This document shows, in pieces, positions 8,651 through 16,964 of a stretch of DNA of 64,000 nucleotides (positions are counted from its first letter, which is position 1; each line of letters opens with the position of its first letter). The DNA is from DATAAP01 sp041690495 (GTDB lineage: Bacteria; Pseudomonadota; Alphaproteobacteria; CACIAM-22H2). The stretch lies in the NCBI GenBank assembly GCA_041690495.1, contig JAWLHE010000006.1, forward strand, positions 1 to 64,000, read 5' to 3'. The notes below the pieces were generated by a model. The model had not been told where the DNA came from, did no database searches, and worked only from the letters and a program-made list of their open reading frames with translations. The translations under genes were made by a program, and so were the position numbers.

Positions 8651-9332
8651 CGGCATTGTCGACATAGACGAGCCCGCGTTCGGCAAGGCGCTGACGCATG
8701 CCGTAGATGTCGAGACCGAGCTCGCCCGCGGCAAGCCGCGCTCGCGTTGCCTCCTCCTTCTTCAGTCGTGCCTCGCCGGCCGCGGCCGCATCGCCGGCAC
8801 GCGCGCGTGGCACCACGACAACGCCATCATCGTCGGCGACGATGACGTCGCCGGGACGCACAAGTGCGCCGGCGCAGACGACCGGAACGTTGACCGCGCC
8901 CAGAGTCGCCTTCACCGTGCCGCGCGCCGAGACCGCGCGCGACCACACGGGAAAGTCCATCTCCTTCAGCGCCTTGACGTCGCGGCAGCCGGCGTCGATG
9001 ACGAGGCCGCGCACACCCTGCGCGCGCAGCGACGTGGCCAGCAGCTCGCCGAACATGCCGTCGGTGTTGTCGGCGGTGCAGGCGACGACCATCACGTCGC
9101 CCGGCCGGCATAGTTCGGCGGCAACATGGATCATCCAGTTGTCGCCGGGCTGCGCCAGAACCGTGACGGCGCTGCCCGCCGCCTCGGCGCCCGGATAGAT
9201 CGGCCGAAGATAGGGCTTCATCAGCCCGGCCCGCCCGATCGCCTCGTGAACGGTCGCAACGCCGAGGCCACGCAGCCTGTCGACCGTCGCGGCATCCGCA
9301 CGCGCCACATTGCGCACGACCACCGGCTTCAT
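8628..9332 (-). CDS. galC: 4-carboxy-4-hydroxy-2-oxoadipate aldolase (RraA-fold)
   Basis: 234 residues of the RraA/LigK fold. The conserved loop VIDAGCRDVKAL carries the Arg-Asp pair used by this class II aldolase, and LGAVNVPVVCAGALVRPGD and DDDGVVVVP are typical of the family. It cleaves 4-carboxy-4-hydroxy-2-oxoadipate to pyruvate and oxaloacetate, the last step of gallate and protocatechuate 4,5-cleavage. The start overlaps the galB stop as ATGA. Flanking galB and galD make the specific assignment much stronger than the fold alone. Confidence 0.86.
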   Translation of the reverse strand: MKPVVVRNVARADAATVDRLRGLGVATVHEAIGRAGLMKPYLRPIYPGAEAAGSAVTVLAQPGDNWMIHVAAELCRPGDVMVVACTADNTDGMFGELLATSLRAQGVRGLVIDAGCRDVKALKEMDFPVWSRAVSARGTVKATLGAVNVPVVCAGALVRPGDVIVADDDGVVVVPRARAGDAAAAGEARLKKEEATRARLAAGELGLDIYGMRQRLAERGLVYVDNADDDDTGR

Positions 9333-10057
9333 ACCAGGTTCTCCGTCACGGTCGGGAAAATGCGCTGGTAGGCCTCACCGTATTTCATGGTCTTGCGCTC
9401 GGAGTTGCGCGCGCCCTGCACGCCGCGCTGCAGTGCCACGCGGGTGTAATAGTCCCACAGATATTCCTGGGCAGCCATCGTCTCGAAGGCTTTGCGCTTA
9501 AGCTCCCAGACCTCGGAGATGTCGAGAATCACCTGCGGCTTCCAGTCGCACTGCTCGGTCTGGTGCGGCTCGAACAGGAAGACCGGCGGCGCTCCAAGCG
9601 GTTTCTCACCGGGCTTGTGGCCGTGCGCCTGGGCGATGATCCGAGCCTCCTGGGTGATGCGCGCGCATTCCGGATGATCGAAATTGTAGGGATCCTCGAG
9701 CGAATGGGTCAGCACGAAAGCGGGCCGCAGGCTGCGATAGATATCGACGAGCCGGTCGACCAGCTCCGGCGTCGCGCGCAGCGGATAGTCGCCGCAGTCG
9801 AAGAAGATCACCTCTCCGCCGAGGATCTCGGCAGCCTTCTCCGCCTCGCGGCGCCGGTCCGCCTTGACCTTCTCCAAGGTCATGCCGGGCTCGCGCCACA
9901 GCTTTGCCGACTCGCCCCGCTCGCCATAAGAGAGGCATACGATCTGCACGCGCCAGCCGCGTTTGGCATAGAGCGCGATCGCGCCGCCGGCACGCCACAC
10001 GAAATCGGCGGAATGGGCGCTGACGACCAGCGCCGTCTTTTGTGATCCGTCGCTCAC
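9329..10057 (-). CDS. galB: 4-oxalomesaconate hydratase (PIG-L-like)
   Basis: 242 residues from a GTG at 10057 with an AAGGAGA ribosome site; GTGA overlaps the galD stop. The sequence tracks Pseudomonas GalB as I remember it: ALVVSAHSADFVWRAGGAIA, LSYGERGESAKLW, THSLEDPYNFDHP, LFEPHQTEQCDWKPQ and a final RIFPTVTENL. GalB is a zinc hydratase that adds water to 4-oxalomesaconate. The PIG-L fold usually means deacetylase, but these segments and the neighbours point to GalB. Confidence 0.9.
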   Translation of the reverse strand: MSDGSQKTALVVSAHSADFVWRAGGAIALYAKRGWRVQIVCLSYGERGESAKLWREPGMTLEKVKADRRREAEKAAEILGGEVIFFDCGDYPLRATPELVDRLVDIYRSLRPAFVLTHSLEDPYNFDHPECARITQEARIIAQAHGHKPGEKPLGAPPVFLFEPHQTEQCDWKPQVILDISEVWELKRKAFETMAAQEYLWDYYTRVALQRGVQGARNSERKTMKYGEAYQRIFPTVTENLV

Positions 10058-11229
10058 GCAATCTCCTTGCTGTACGTCTCGGTCTTTGTCGGCCTCCCGG
10101 CCCACACCTCAGGCGGCACGAGGACGGCGCCCTCCATCAACGCGCGCGCCGTGCGCAGCAGGCCGGCCCGTCGCACTTCCGGTGCCGCAGGCGTCCCGCC
10201 GATCTCCAGCTCCACCGTGAACTCGCCGGACGGATGCTCGACCGAGATGCGCTTGCGCCGACCCGAAGGAAGAACCGCAAGATCAACCGCCGTCGAGCCC
10301 GGCAGCACGCAGGCGGTCGCCACCGTCACGGCACCAAGCACGCCGATCGCGTCATGGCAGTCGTGAGGAATGAACGTCCTCGTACAGATCGCCCCGCCAC
10401 TGCGCGGTCTCGCGACGAGGCTCATCTTCGGCACGACCTTCTTCGTCACGTCGCCCAGCTTCATCAGCGGGCCGGCCGCAAGCCGGATCGCCTCCAACCG
10501 GGCCTTCAGTCCCGCGTCGGCGTTGAGCGCGTCGCGGCTTTCATAGCCGGTGATCCCGACTGCCGCCGCCGGCAGCACGACGACCGGCATGCCATTGTCG
10601 ATGCAGGTCACCGGCACGCCGTCGATCTCATCCCGCACCCGCCCGGTCGGCAGCAGGCTGCCGCAGACCGAGCCGGCAATGTCGAGGAAGTCGAGGACAA
10701 CCGGCGCGGCGGTTCCCGGCACACCGTCGATGCGCGCTGTCCCCGAGTACTCGACGGCGCCGTCCGGCGTGCAGATCGTCGCCTCCGCCACCATGCCCGT
10801 GTTCGCGGTCAGGATTCGGACCTTGGTCTCGGGCGAGCCGGCGCGCACAAGACCACGCTCGATCGCGAACGGCCCGACGCCGGCCAGCATGTTGCCGCAG
10901 TTGGGCGTGGTATCGACCCGCGCCTCCTTCACCAGAACCTGTGCGAAGAGGAACTCGACGTCGACATCCGGCCGGCGCGACGGGCCGACGATCGCCACCT
11001 TGCTGGTCAGCGGGTTGGCGCCGCCGAGCCCGTCGATCTGGCGCGCATCGGGCGATCCCATCGCCGCCAGCAGCACGCGGTCGCGCACGGCCAGATCGAC
11101 CGGCAGATCGGAGGCAAGAAAGAATGGGCCCTTCGAAGTCCCGCCACGCATCAATGTGCATGGGATTCGCGTCAATGCCGCCAATTCGCCTTCTCCGTTC
11201 GATCCGAGCCGCGTGCGCGAACGGCTCAC
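10054..11229 (-). CDS. galD: 4-oxalomesaconate tautomerase (PrpF family)
   Basis: 391 residues from a GTG at 11229 that overlaps the stop of the VOC gene (GTGA). PrpF-type features are IPCTLMRGGTSKGPFFLASD, IDGLGGANPLTSKVAIV and TTPNCGNMLAGVGPFAIERG, containing the catalytic cysteines. GalD converts the keto to the enol form of 4-oxalomesaconate. Methylaconitate isomerase PrpF is the main alternative, but there are no methylcitrate genes here and galB/galC follow directly. Confidence 0.88.
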   Translation of the reverse strand: MSRSRTRLGSNGEGELAALTRIPCTLMRGGTSKGPFFLASDLPVDLAVRDRVLLAAMGSPDARQIDGLGGANPLTSKVAIVGPSRRPDVDVEFLFAQVLVKEARVDTTPNCGNMLAGVGPFAIERGLVRAGSPETKVRILTANTGMVAEATICTPDGAVEYSGTARIDGVPGTAAPVVLDFLDIAGSVCGSLLPTGRVRDEIDGVPVTCIDNGMPVVVLPAAAVGITGYESRDALNADAGLKARLEAIRLAAGPLMKLGDVTKKVVPKMSLVARPRSGGAICTRTFIPHDCHDAIGVLGAVTVATACVLPGSTAVDLAVLPSGRRKRISVEHPSGEFTVELEIGGTPAAPEVRRAGLLRTARALMEGAVLVPPEVWAGRPTKTETYSKEIA

Positions 11230-11789
11230 CCGCGCCGCAGCGATGGATCATGCAAGGTGGTGTCCTGTCCACGGACCGGATCGGCGATCGCCGCCTCCAG
11301 CGAATGCGCCCATTTCCATTCCGATGGCGGTCGCACATGGCCCTCGCTGCCGACCTGGTCGATGCCCCAATAGATCTCCAGCCGATGACCGTCGGGATCG
11401 CGGAACTCAACCGCGATTTGCACGCCGGCGCGGCGCCTGCCCTCGAAATCGATCGTGACGTTGTGCCTTCGCAAGTGGCCTCGGGCGCGCACCACCTCGT
11501 CGAGGGTCGCGACCTCGAACGCGAGATGATGGAGGCCGGAAACGCGCCCTTCCTTGAAACCGCCGACCACCGCAATGCCGTGGTGATCGTGGTTATAGCG
11601 CATGAACACCATGCCGCCCGGCACCATATCCTCGGGATAGATATCGGAGACGTCGAAGCCGAGGACCTGGGTGTAAAATTCGACCGACCGCCTTAGGTCG
11701 GCGACATTGAGCACGACATGGCCGATCTTCTGAATCGCGAACGGCAGTCCCGGCGGTTTCTGCAGCCTGAGCTCCGCGTCGCTGGTCAT
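11226..11789 (-). CDS. VOC-family (glyoxalase/extradiol dioxygenase-like) protein
   Basis: 187 residues with a single vicinal-oxygen-chelate unit pair. Candidate metal ligands lie in KIGHVVLNV, SGLHHLAFEV and HRLEIYWG, the His-His-Glu pattern of type I extradiol dioxygenases and glyoxalases. It is first in the gal operon and translationally coupled to galD, so it probably acts on a substrate or product of aromatic ring cleavage. Known gallate dioxygenases (GalA/DesB) belong to a different (LigB) superfamily, so the exact role is open. Confidence 0.7.
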   Translation of the reverse strand: MTSDAELRLQKPPGLPFAIQKIGHVVLNVADLRRSVEFYTQVLGFDVSDIYPEDMVPGGMVFMRYNHDHHGIAVVGGFKEGRVSGLHHLAFEVATLDEVVRARGHLRRHNVTIDFEGRRRAGVQIAVEFRDPDGHRLEIYWGIDQVGSEGHVRPPSEWKWAHSLEAAIADPVRGQDTTLHDPSLRRG

Positions 11790-11813
11790 GGTGTCGGCCT
11801 CGCGCCAAAATTC

Positions 11814-11829
11814 AAACGAACGTATGTTT
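11814..11829. promoter_or_regulatory. TetR-type operator at the head of the gal operon
   Basis: AAACGAACGTATGTTT is a near-perfect 16-bp inverted repeat centred on ACGT (12 of 16 positions symmetric). It lies 25 bp upstream of the first gene of the VOC-galD-galB-galC-tetR operon. Size, symmetry and place match TetR-family operators. Confidence 0.5.
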
Positions 11830-11986
11830 AAGCAGGTCCGGCACAGCGGTCAACCGCACGACCGGAGATCGGTGTCTGCGTGCGCATGCCGGCGCGCCCG
11901 CAGCCAATCCGACTGACCGATCGAAACGCGGAAAGGGCGCGCCTCTCCGCAGCGCCTCGCCCGGCATTCGAAATACCTGCCGCCGT

Positions 11987-12466
11987 TTATCGCGTTCCGG
12001 GAATTGCGCGCGCCTCGTTGAGGCGATCGAGGCACTCGCCTTCGTTTCCCTGCCGCTCCGCCGCGCGGGCCCCATCGAGCAGACTTTGCATCTGCGCTCG
12101 CTTTGCAGCGCCGATCTCGACGCTGCCGGTCGATGGCGCCTGCGATGTTTGCGGCGGCACCGGAGGTGCCGTCGGCATCGCGTCTCCGCCGGAGCGCGGC
12201 GGCTCGATGACGCGGCTGCGCCCTTCGTCCGGCGGCGCGATCACGCCGCCCGAGCGCGACAGGCTTTCCGGCGACACGCCACGCGACTCTTCGGTCGCCG
12301 GCCGCTCGCCCGCACCCGGCGCGGATTCCGCCTTCGGCAGTCCGGTCGAAAGCGCGTATTGCCGGGCCAGCGCGTCGATTCCGTCGGAACAGCTTTGCGC
12401 CCCGACCTGCAGAGCTATGGCGAATGTCCCGATGGCCGCGAGGGCCATGACTGAAGACGCTCGCAT
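11987..12466 (-). CDS. Exported proline-rich hypothetical protein
   Basis: 159 residues starting at the ATG at 12466 with a GGAGA ribosome site. The first 23 residues form a signal peptide ending VGAQS. The mature part has two regions: a low-complexity Pro/Ser/Gly linker (about 45-110, including PTAPPVPPQTSQAP) and a C-terminal helical piece with AQMQSLLDGARAAERQGNEG, two cysteines overall (SCSDGID and GECLDRL). That layout suggests a periplasmic protein with a disulfide. I do not recognise the family. Confidence 0.6.
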   Translation of the reverse strand: MRASSVMALAAIGTFAIALQVGAQSCSDGIDALARQYALSTGLPKAESAPGAGERPATEESRGVSPESLSRSGGVIAPPDEGRSRVIEPPRSGGDAMPTAPPVPPQTSQAPSTGSVEIGAAKRAQMQSLLDGARAAERQGNEGECLDRLNEARAIPGTR

Positions 12467-12592
12467 TGGGGTCTCCGCACTGGCCGCGATACACTCATGA
12501 GCGGAACGGGACTTCGCGAACCCGGTTCCGAAACCTGCGCGACACGATTCCCGCGCCACGATGCGCGGCGGTATTGCGGGCCGCGACCAGCC

Positions 12593-13849
12593 TCAGCTCG
12601 TGAAGAACGGCTGGGTGCCGTGTGCCTCGATCGCTTGCGCCAGCCGATCAAGGGCATGGACATAAGCCGCCGTGCGAAGCTCGAGTCCCTTCACCTCGGC
12701 CAACGCCCAGATCTTGCGCCCCTCCGCCTCCATGATCGTCTTGAGGCGCGAATGCACCTCCTCGACCGTCCAGTAGTAGCCTTGGCGGTTCTGCACCCAC
12801 TCGAAGTACGAGACCGTGACGCCGCCGGCGTTGGCGAGGATGTCCGGGATTACCCGGATGCCGCGCTTCTGCAAGATGCGGTCCGCCTGCGGCGTGACCG
12901 GTCCGTTCGCGAGTTCGAGAATGGTGCGGGCGCCGATCCGATCGGCATTGCCAGCATTGATCAAGTTTTCGATCGCCGACGGCACAAGGAGTTCGCACTC
13001 GGTTTCAAGGAAGCGTTCCGGGTCCACCTCGCGCACCGGCCCGTCGCCCGTCGCCAGTGCAGCCACGGTCCCGCTGCGCTGTTTGACCTGCATGGCCGCG
13101 AGCGGATCGAACCCGTCCGGATTTATCACGGCGCCACGCGAATCGGAGATTCCGACGATGCGGTATCCATCCGCATGGAGCAGGCGCGCTATGTGGAAAC
13201 CCGCATTGCCGAATCCCTGCACGGCGACCCGGCGCTGACCTTTGTCGAGCCCGAGTTCCGTGCTGAGATGATTGATGAGATAGTAGCCGCCGCGTGCGGT
13301 CGCGTCGTCGCGACCGAGCGAGCCGCCAAGTGCGATCGGCTTTCCGGTGATCACGGCCGGGCAAGGCGCACGAACGATCGAGCTGTACTCGTCGGCCATC
13401 CAGCCCATGATCATCGAATTCGTGTACACGTCAGGCGCCGGGATGTCGCGTTCCGGGCCGATCAGGCTCGCGAAGGCATGCACGTAGGCACGCGAGAGCC
13501 GCTCAAGCTCGGCCTTCGAGAGCTGCCTCGGATCGACCCGCACGGCACCCTTTCCGCCGCCATATGGCAGGTTGGCCACGGCGCATTTGAAGGTCATCCA
13601 GAACGCGAGCGTCACGACCTCGTCCTGGGTGGCCTCGGGGTGGAAGCGGATGCCGCCTTTGGTGGGGCCCCGCGTATCGTCGTAGCGGCAGCGCCACGCG
13701 AGAAAGGATCGCCGCGAGCCGTCATCCATGCGGATCATCAGGCGAACGGTAAGCACCTCCTTCGGAAACTTGAGCTTCTCGAGAACTTCTCCGTCGATGG
13801 CGAGATGTTGGGCGGCAGCTTCGAGTCGTGTAAGCGCATCTTTCAGCAT
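12593..13849 (-). CDS. gdhA: Glutamate dehydrogenase (Glu/Leu/Phe/Val family)
   Basis: 418 residues, normal for hexameric Glu dehydrogenase. Substrate-binding segments GPTKGGIRFHP and CAVANLPYGGGKGAV contain the catalytic lysines, PAPDVYTN follows, and the NAD(P) fold has VQGFGNAGFHIA. The enzyme interconverts glutamate and 2-oxoglutarate plus ammonia in the cytosol. VPSAIENLINAGNADRI and NAGGVTVSYFEWVQN are typical of the C-terminal half. It is transcribed alone, with 127 nt to the exported protein gene downstream. Confidence 0.92.
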   Translation of the reverse strand: MLKDALTRLEAAAQHLAIDGEVLEKLKFPKEVLTVRLMIRMDDGSRRSFLAWRCRYDDTRGPTKGGIRFHPEATQDEVVTLAFWMTFKCAVANLPYGGGKGAVRVDPRQLSKAELERLSRAYVHAFASLIGPERDIPAPDVYTNSMIMGWMADEYSSIVRAPCPAVITGKPIALGGSLGRDDATARGGYYLINHLSTELGLDKGQRRVAVQGFGNAGFHIARLLHADGYRIVGISDSRGAVINPDGFDPLAAMQVKQRSGTVAALATGDGPVREVDPERFLETECELLVPSAIENLINAGNADRIGARTILELANGPVTPQADRILQKRGIRVIPDILANAGGVTVSYFEWVQNRQGYYWTVEEVHSRLKTIMEAEGRKIWALAEVKGLELRTAAYVHALDRLAQAIEAHGTQPFFTS

Positions 13850-14455
13850 TAGTCGTGGCCTGTAGTCGCTTGCAAGCAGTAGGCGGCACGCAATAGCCCA
13901 GGCCCGCCGTCAAGAGCAAGAAACGTGTGATCGCGCTTGCGTCCTCCCCGACCTCAATGAGGATTACGGCAATGCTTCAATGCCGCAGGCAATGGACCGA
14001 GGCAGTCTCGAATAGCCGCCAGGGCGGATTTCGTTGAAGAAATAGAACTACTTATCCGGATTCAGGCCATCCTTCTGCCCGTCGCGAAGCCAGTGGGTTC
14101 GCCCGCGACCCCCGACGAGCCGCAACGCCGTCGCGATGTCCGGAACCTTGGCCAATGACCGCCCGAAAATGAGCGTCGGTTGCGCGGAAACAGACGGAAC
14201 GCTACAGAGTCCACAAGCGGTGTGCGATCAAGCGCCGGACCTTGTACCCGCCGATCAAGTGGGTGAAGAATCACCGGATAATTCGGTACAGTTTCCTGCC
14301 GGGGGTCAGCATGGCCTGGAGCTGTCTTTTCTGTCACAGCCGTGTCCCGGCTGAGCTGATGGTTCGCGACATGGACCACCACCGCGAGACATGCCGAGAT
14401 TGAGATCCCGCATGCTGGCGATTGAGGCCATGGCCGTCCCGAGGCGGCCATTCCG
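13850..14455. other. Intergenic region with no clear gene
   Basis: About 600 bp separating gdhA from the glycosyltransferase gene, on the 5' side of both. Open frames here are short and have no recognisable domain. It must hold both divergent promoters, but I see no strong -35/-10 pair. The only possible coding item is a 30-codon frame at 14311-14403, listed separately. Confidence 0.5.
14311..14403 (+). CDS. Possible 30-residue CxxC/HxxxxC peptide (uncertain)
   Basis: A short frame with a GGGGG-type ribosome site 5 nt before its ATG. It encodes SCLFCHSRVPAEL and MDHHRETCRD, that is a CxxC pair followed by a His-x4-Cys pair, resembling a minimal zinc-finger layout. It ends 52 nt before the glycosyltransferase start. 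Only the motif and ribosome site support it; chance is a real alternative. Confidence 0.2.
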   Translation: MAWSCLFCHSRVPAELMVRDMDHHRETCRD

Positions 14456-15745
14456 GTGACGCGGCGGCCGCCTCTCCTCTTCATTGCACCGACGATGCCT
14501 GACAGTGGCGGAAACGGCCTGGCAATGCGGGCAGGTCTCATGCTCGATTCGCTGGCGAGGCGTTTCGAAGTCCACCTCTTCGTCGTTCCTGTCGCAGGTG
14601 GAATCGTCGCACCATCAGATTTCGTCCGCGAGCGCGCGATCCGGGTAGGCTTGCTGGACCTCGCAACGACCCTCGATCCGCATTATGCGCTGATCGCCCG
14701 CGTCCGCGATCCGGAGGAGCGAAGGCGCGCCGAGTTGGCCTATCCGAAGCCGTTTCTCAGCCGATTTTGTACCGGCCAGAGCGCCGGCCGCGTGTATGAA
14801 TGGAGCCGTGCCGCAGGCCGGCCCATTGCCGCTATTCATGTAATGCGTCTTTATCTGGCGCCTCTTGCCGAGCCGTTCCTGAGGCTCGCAGCCGGTGGCG
14901 CCGCCGATGGTCGCCCGTTCCACGTTCTCGACCTGGATGATGACGAGGTCCAAACACGGCGACGTCTGGCTGGCATCCGCGCCCGGAACGGGGACCATCG
15001 AGCCGCCGCGGCAGAGGCCGGCGAGGAACGCAAATACCAAGTCCTTGCCAACCAATACCTGCCGAAATTCGATCGAGTGCTCGTTTGCTCGGCAAGAGAA
15101 GCGTGCCGGCTTCGCGTAGCCTTTGCGGATGCCCGGTTCGCAGTGGTTCCAAATGGCTATGGCAATGACCAGATGCCGCCGCAGCGGGCGCCGGAACAGC
15201 CGGTGCTGCGACTGCTCTTCGTCGGAACCTTCGGCTATTACCCGAACGAGGATGCCGCCCTCTTCCTCGGCCGCGAAATCCTGCCGGCGTTACGCCGCCT
15301 CACACGGCGTGCAGTGCGCGTTGACCTGATCGGCGCCGGCGCTTCGCGGCCGGTTCTCGCGCTCGCGCAAGATCCGCATATCCGCCTGCACGGATTCGTC
15401 GGCGATCTGAGTCCCTGGTATGCGGCGGCCGATGTGGCAGTGGTTCCGGTGCGCGCAGGCGGCGGAACCCGGATCAAGATACTGGAAGCCTTCGCGCATC
15501 GCGTGCCGGTCGTGTCCACCCGGATCGGCGCCGAAGGCCTCGACGCCGTAGACGGCGAGCATTTGCTGCTGGCCGACGAGGCCGACGCGTTTGCCCGCGC
15601 CTGTCTCCTTCTGAAGGAAGACCCGTCGGCCGGCCGAACCATCACCGGACGCGCCGCCGCATTGCTTGCGGCTGCTTATGCCCCCGAAAGGATCGATGCG
15701 GCAGTTGCGGAGGTCTACCAGTCCGTGCAAGCTCGATCCGGGTGA
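14456..15745 (+). CDS. GT4-like glycosyltransferase
   Basis: 429 residues from a GTG start. The GT-B fold is evident: N-terminal LLFIAPTMPDSGGNGLAMRA, a linker region, then a C-terminal domain with LLFVGTFGYYPNEDAALFLG, VDLIGAG and GGGTRIKILEAFAHRVPVVS, where the ExG/KxxE-type donor-binding glutamate lies. GT4-type enzymes transfer sugars from nucleotide donors with retention. It leads a co-directional block with PqqD-like, kinase-like, peptide, GT2 and GT10 genes, and has no polysaccharide export genes nearby. The acceptor is unknown. Confidence 0.82.
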   Translation: MTRRPPLLFIAPTMPDSGGNGLAMRAGLMLDSLARRFEVHLFVVPVAGGIVAPSDFVRERAIRVGLLDLATTLDPHYALIARVRDPEERRRAELAYPKPFLSRFCTGQSAGRVYEWSRAAGRPIAAIHVMRLYLAPLAEPFLRLAAGGAADGRPFHVLDLDDDEVQTRRRLAGIRARNGDHRAAAAEAGEERKYQVLANQYLPKFDRVLVCSAREACRLRVAFADARFAVVPNGYGNDQMPPQRAPEQPVLRLLFVGTFGYYPNEDAALFLGREILPALRRLTRRAVRVDLIGAGASRPVLALAQDPHIRLHGFVGDLSPWYAAADVAVVPVRAGGGTRIKILEAFAHRVPVVSTRIGAEGLDAVDGEHLLLADEADAFARACLLLKEDPSAGRTITGRAAALLAAAYAPERIDAAVAEVYQSVQARSG

Positions 15746-15803
15746 TCGGCCGGTGCGCCAATGCGGCAGCCGATCGCCGGCGAGTGCTCTGCGAGGGGGG
15801 ACG

Positions 15804-16073
15804 ATGTCGAGCGGAACGGCCTGGCACCCGAAGGCGACGGACGGCCTTGAGATCAATGCCGTGGCGGACGGCTATGTCGTCCATCAGCCCGACCGCGAGC
15901 GGGTACACTATCTCAATCACACGGCGGCGATCGTGCTCGAACTGTGTACCGGGAAGAATTCCGCTGCGGATCTGCCCGAGCTCATGCGACTGGCCTACAA
16001 CCTGCCGGCGGCGCCGGGCAAGGAGGTGGAAGAGTGCCTGAGGACATTGCAGGAAGAGGGCCTGATCGCCTGA
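15804..16073 (+). CDS. PqqD-like (RRE-type) protein
   Basis: 89 residues from the ATG at 15804 behind a GAGGGGGG ribosome site. The PqqD signature is clear: DGLEINAVADGYVVHQP, RVHYLNHTAAIVLELC and a C-terminal helix ending LRTLQEEGLIA. PqqD-like domains bind leader peptides and deliver them to modifying enzymes in RiPP pathways. The next gene starts inside this one (GTG at 16034), so the two are translationally coupled. There is no PqqE or other radical SAM partner in view. Confidence 0.85.
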   Translation: MSSGTAWHPKATDGLEINAVADGYVVHQPDRERVHYLNHTAAIVLELCTGKNSAADLPELMRLAYNLPAAPGKEVEECLRTLQEEGLIA

Positions 16074-16903
16074 ACCACGTCGAGAACGTCCGGTTTCTCT
16101 CCTGCGCGTTCGAGATCCGAACGAATTCCAGGGACCTGCATGAGAGACTGGCATATATCGTCCAGCGATCGGATCAGAAGGCCGTCCCGCTCCTGAAGCG
16201 CTGCGTGATCACCGTGCTCCGGAGCGGCGAAGAGTACAGGATCTGCGACGACGGCGGCATGGTCGAGGTCGAGCCCAGCCTGATGGCGGCCCTGGAATCC
16301 CTGTTCCGGCGCCTGCATCAACGAGCGCTCGAAACCCTGCCGGATCATATCCGAATCCACACCGCGAGCGGATTGCACCAGGAGCGCGCATTTCTCATGG
16401 TCGGCCCCAAACGGGCAGGCAAGACTACCCTGGCACTGCGACTGCTGTTCGCTGGCTTCGACGTCACCGGGGACGAACTTGTCCTGCTCCGCGATGGCCG
16501 GGCCACGGCATTTCCGCGCAAATTCTACGTCCGCAACGGCAGCCTCGGACTTCTCCCGCCGCTTCCGCCGGTACCCGGACCAACACCCTTTGCCATGAAC
16601 CCGTCCGAGGGACGGCTGATCGCCGTCGATCCCACGCGCTTCGGGCGTCCCTGGACGATTGCCCCTGCGGAGGTATCGACGATCTTCTATCTCGAGCCCA
16701 ATCATGGCGGCCATACTGCCGCTGTCCCGTGCCAGAAGGTCGAGATGGTCCGCCGCGTGATGACGGAGTGCGCTCCACCGGCCACGGGCCGGCCGGACTG
16801 GGTCTCCGATTTGTGCCGCACCGTGGATCGGGCCCGGACGTTCACCATCCGCATTGGCGAGCTCGATTCGGCGGTCCTTGAGGTTAAGAGAATTCTAGGC
16901 TAG
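16034..16903 (+). CDS. HPr kinase-like P-loop protein
   Basis: 289 residues from a GTG at 16034, which has a GGAGG ribosome site 7 nt upstream; this overlaps pqqD by 40 nt. The Walker A is GPKRAGKT (124-131) and the likely acid follows in DVTGDELVLL (D147). This small HprK-type domain is shared by serine kinases found beside PqqD and lasso-peptide genes, where some phosphorylate the precursor peptide. The N-terminal 110 residues are uncharacterised. No PTS genes are nearby, so a true HPr kinase role is unlikely. Confidence 0.78.
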   Translation: MPEDIAGRGPDRLNHVENVRFLSCAFEIRTNSRDLHERLAYIVQRSDQKAVPLLKRCVITVLRSGEEYRICDDGGMVEVEPSLMAALESLFRRLHQRALETLPDHIRIHTASGLHQERAFLMVGPKRAGKTTLALRLLFAGFDVTGDELVLLRDGRATAFPRKFYVRNGSLGLLPPLPPVPGPTPFAMNPSEGRLIAVDPTRFGRPWTIAPAEVSTIFYLEPNHGGHTAAVPCQKVEMVRRVMTECAPPATGRPDWVSDLCRTVDRARTFTIRIGELDSAVLEVKRILG

Positions 16904-16928
16904 GATTTCAACCTGCGATAAACGACCA

Positions 16929-16952
16929 GAATTATTAACGCCGGAATTATTA
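16929..16952 (+). repeat. Short AT-rich direct repeat before the peptide gene
   Basis: GAATTATTA occurs twice with a 15-nt period (16929-16937 and 16944-16952), immediately before the ribosome site of the small peptide gene and strikingly AT-rich against the GC-rich surroundings. It could be a regulator half-site pair or part of a promoter. Confidence 0.5.
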
Positions 16953-16964
16953 GTGGAGGCAAAA

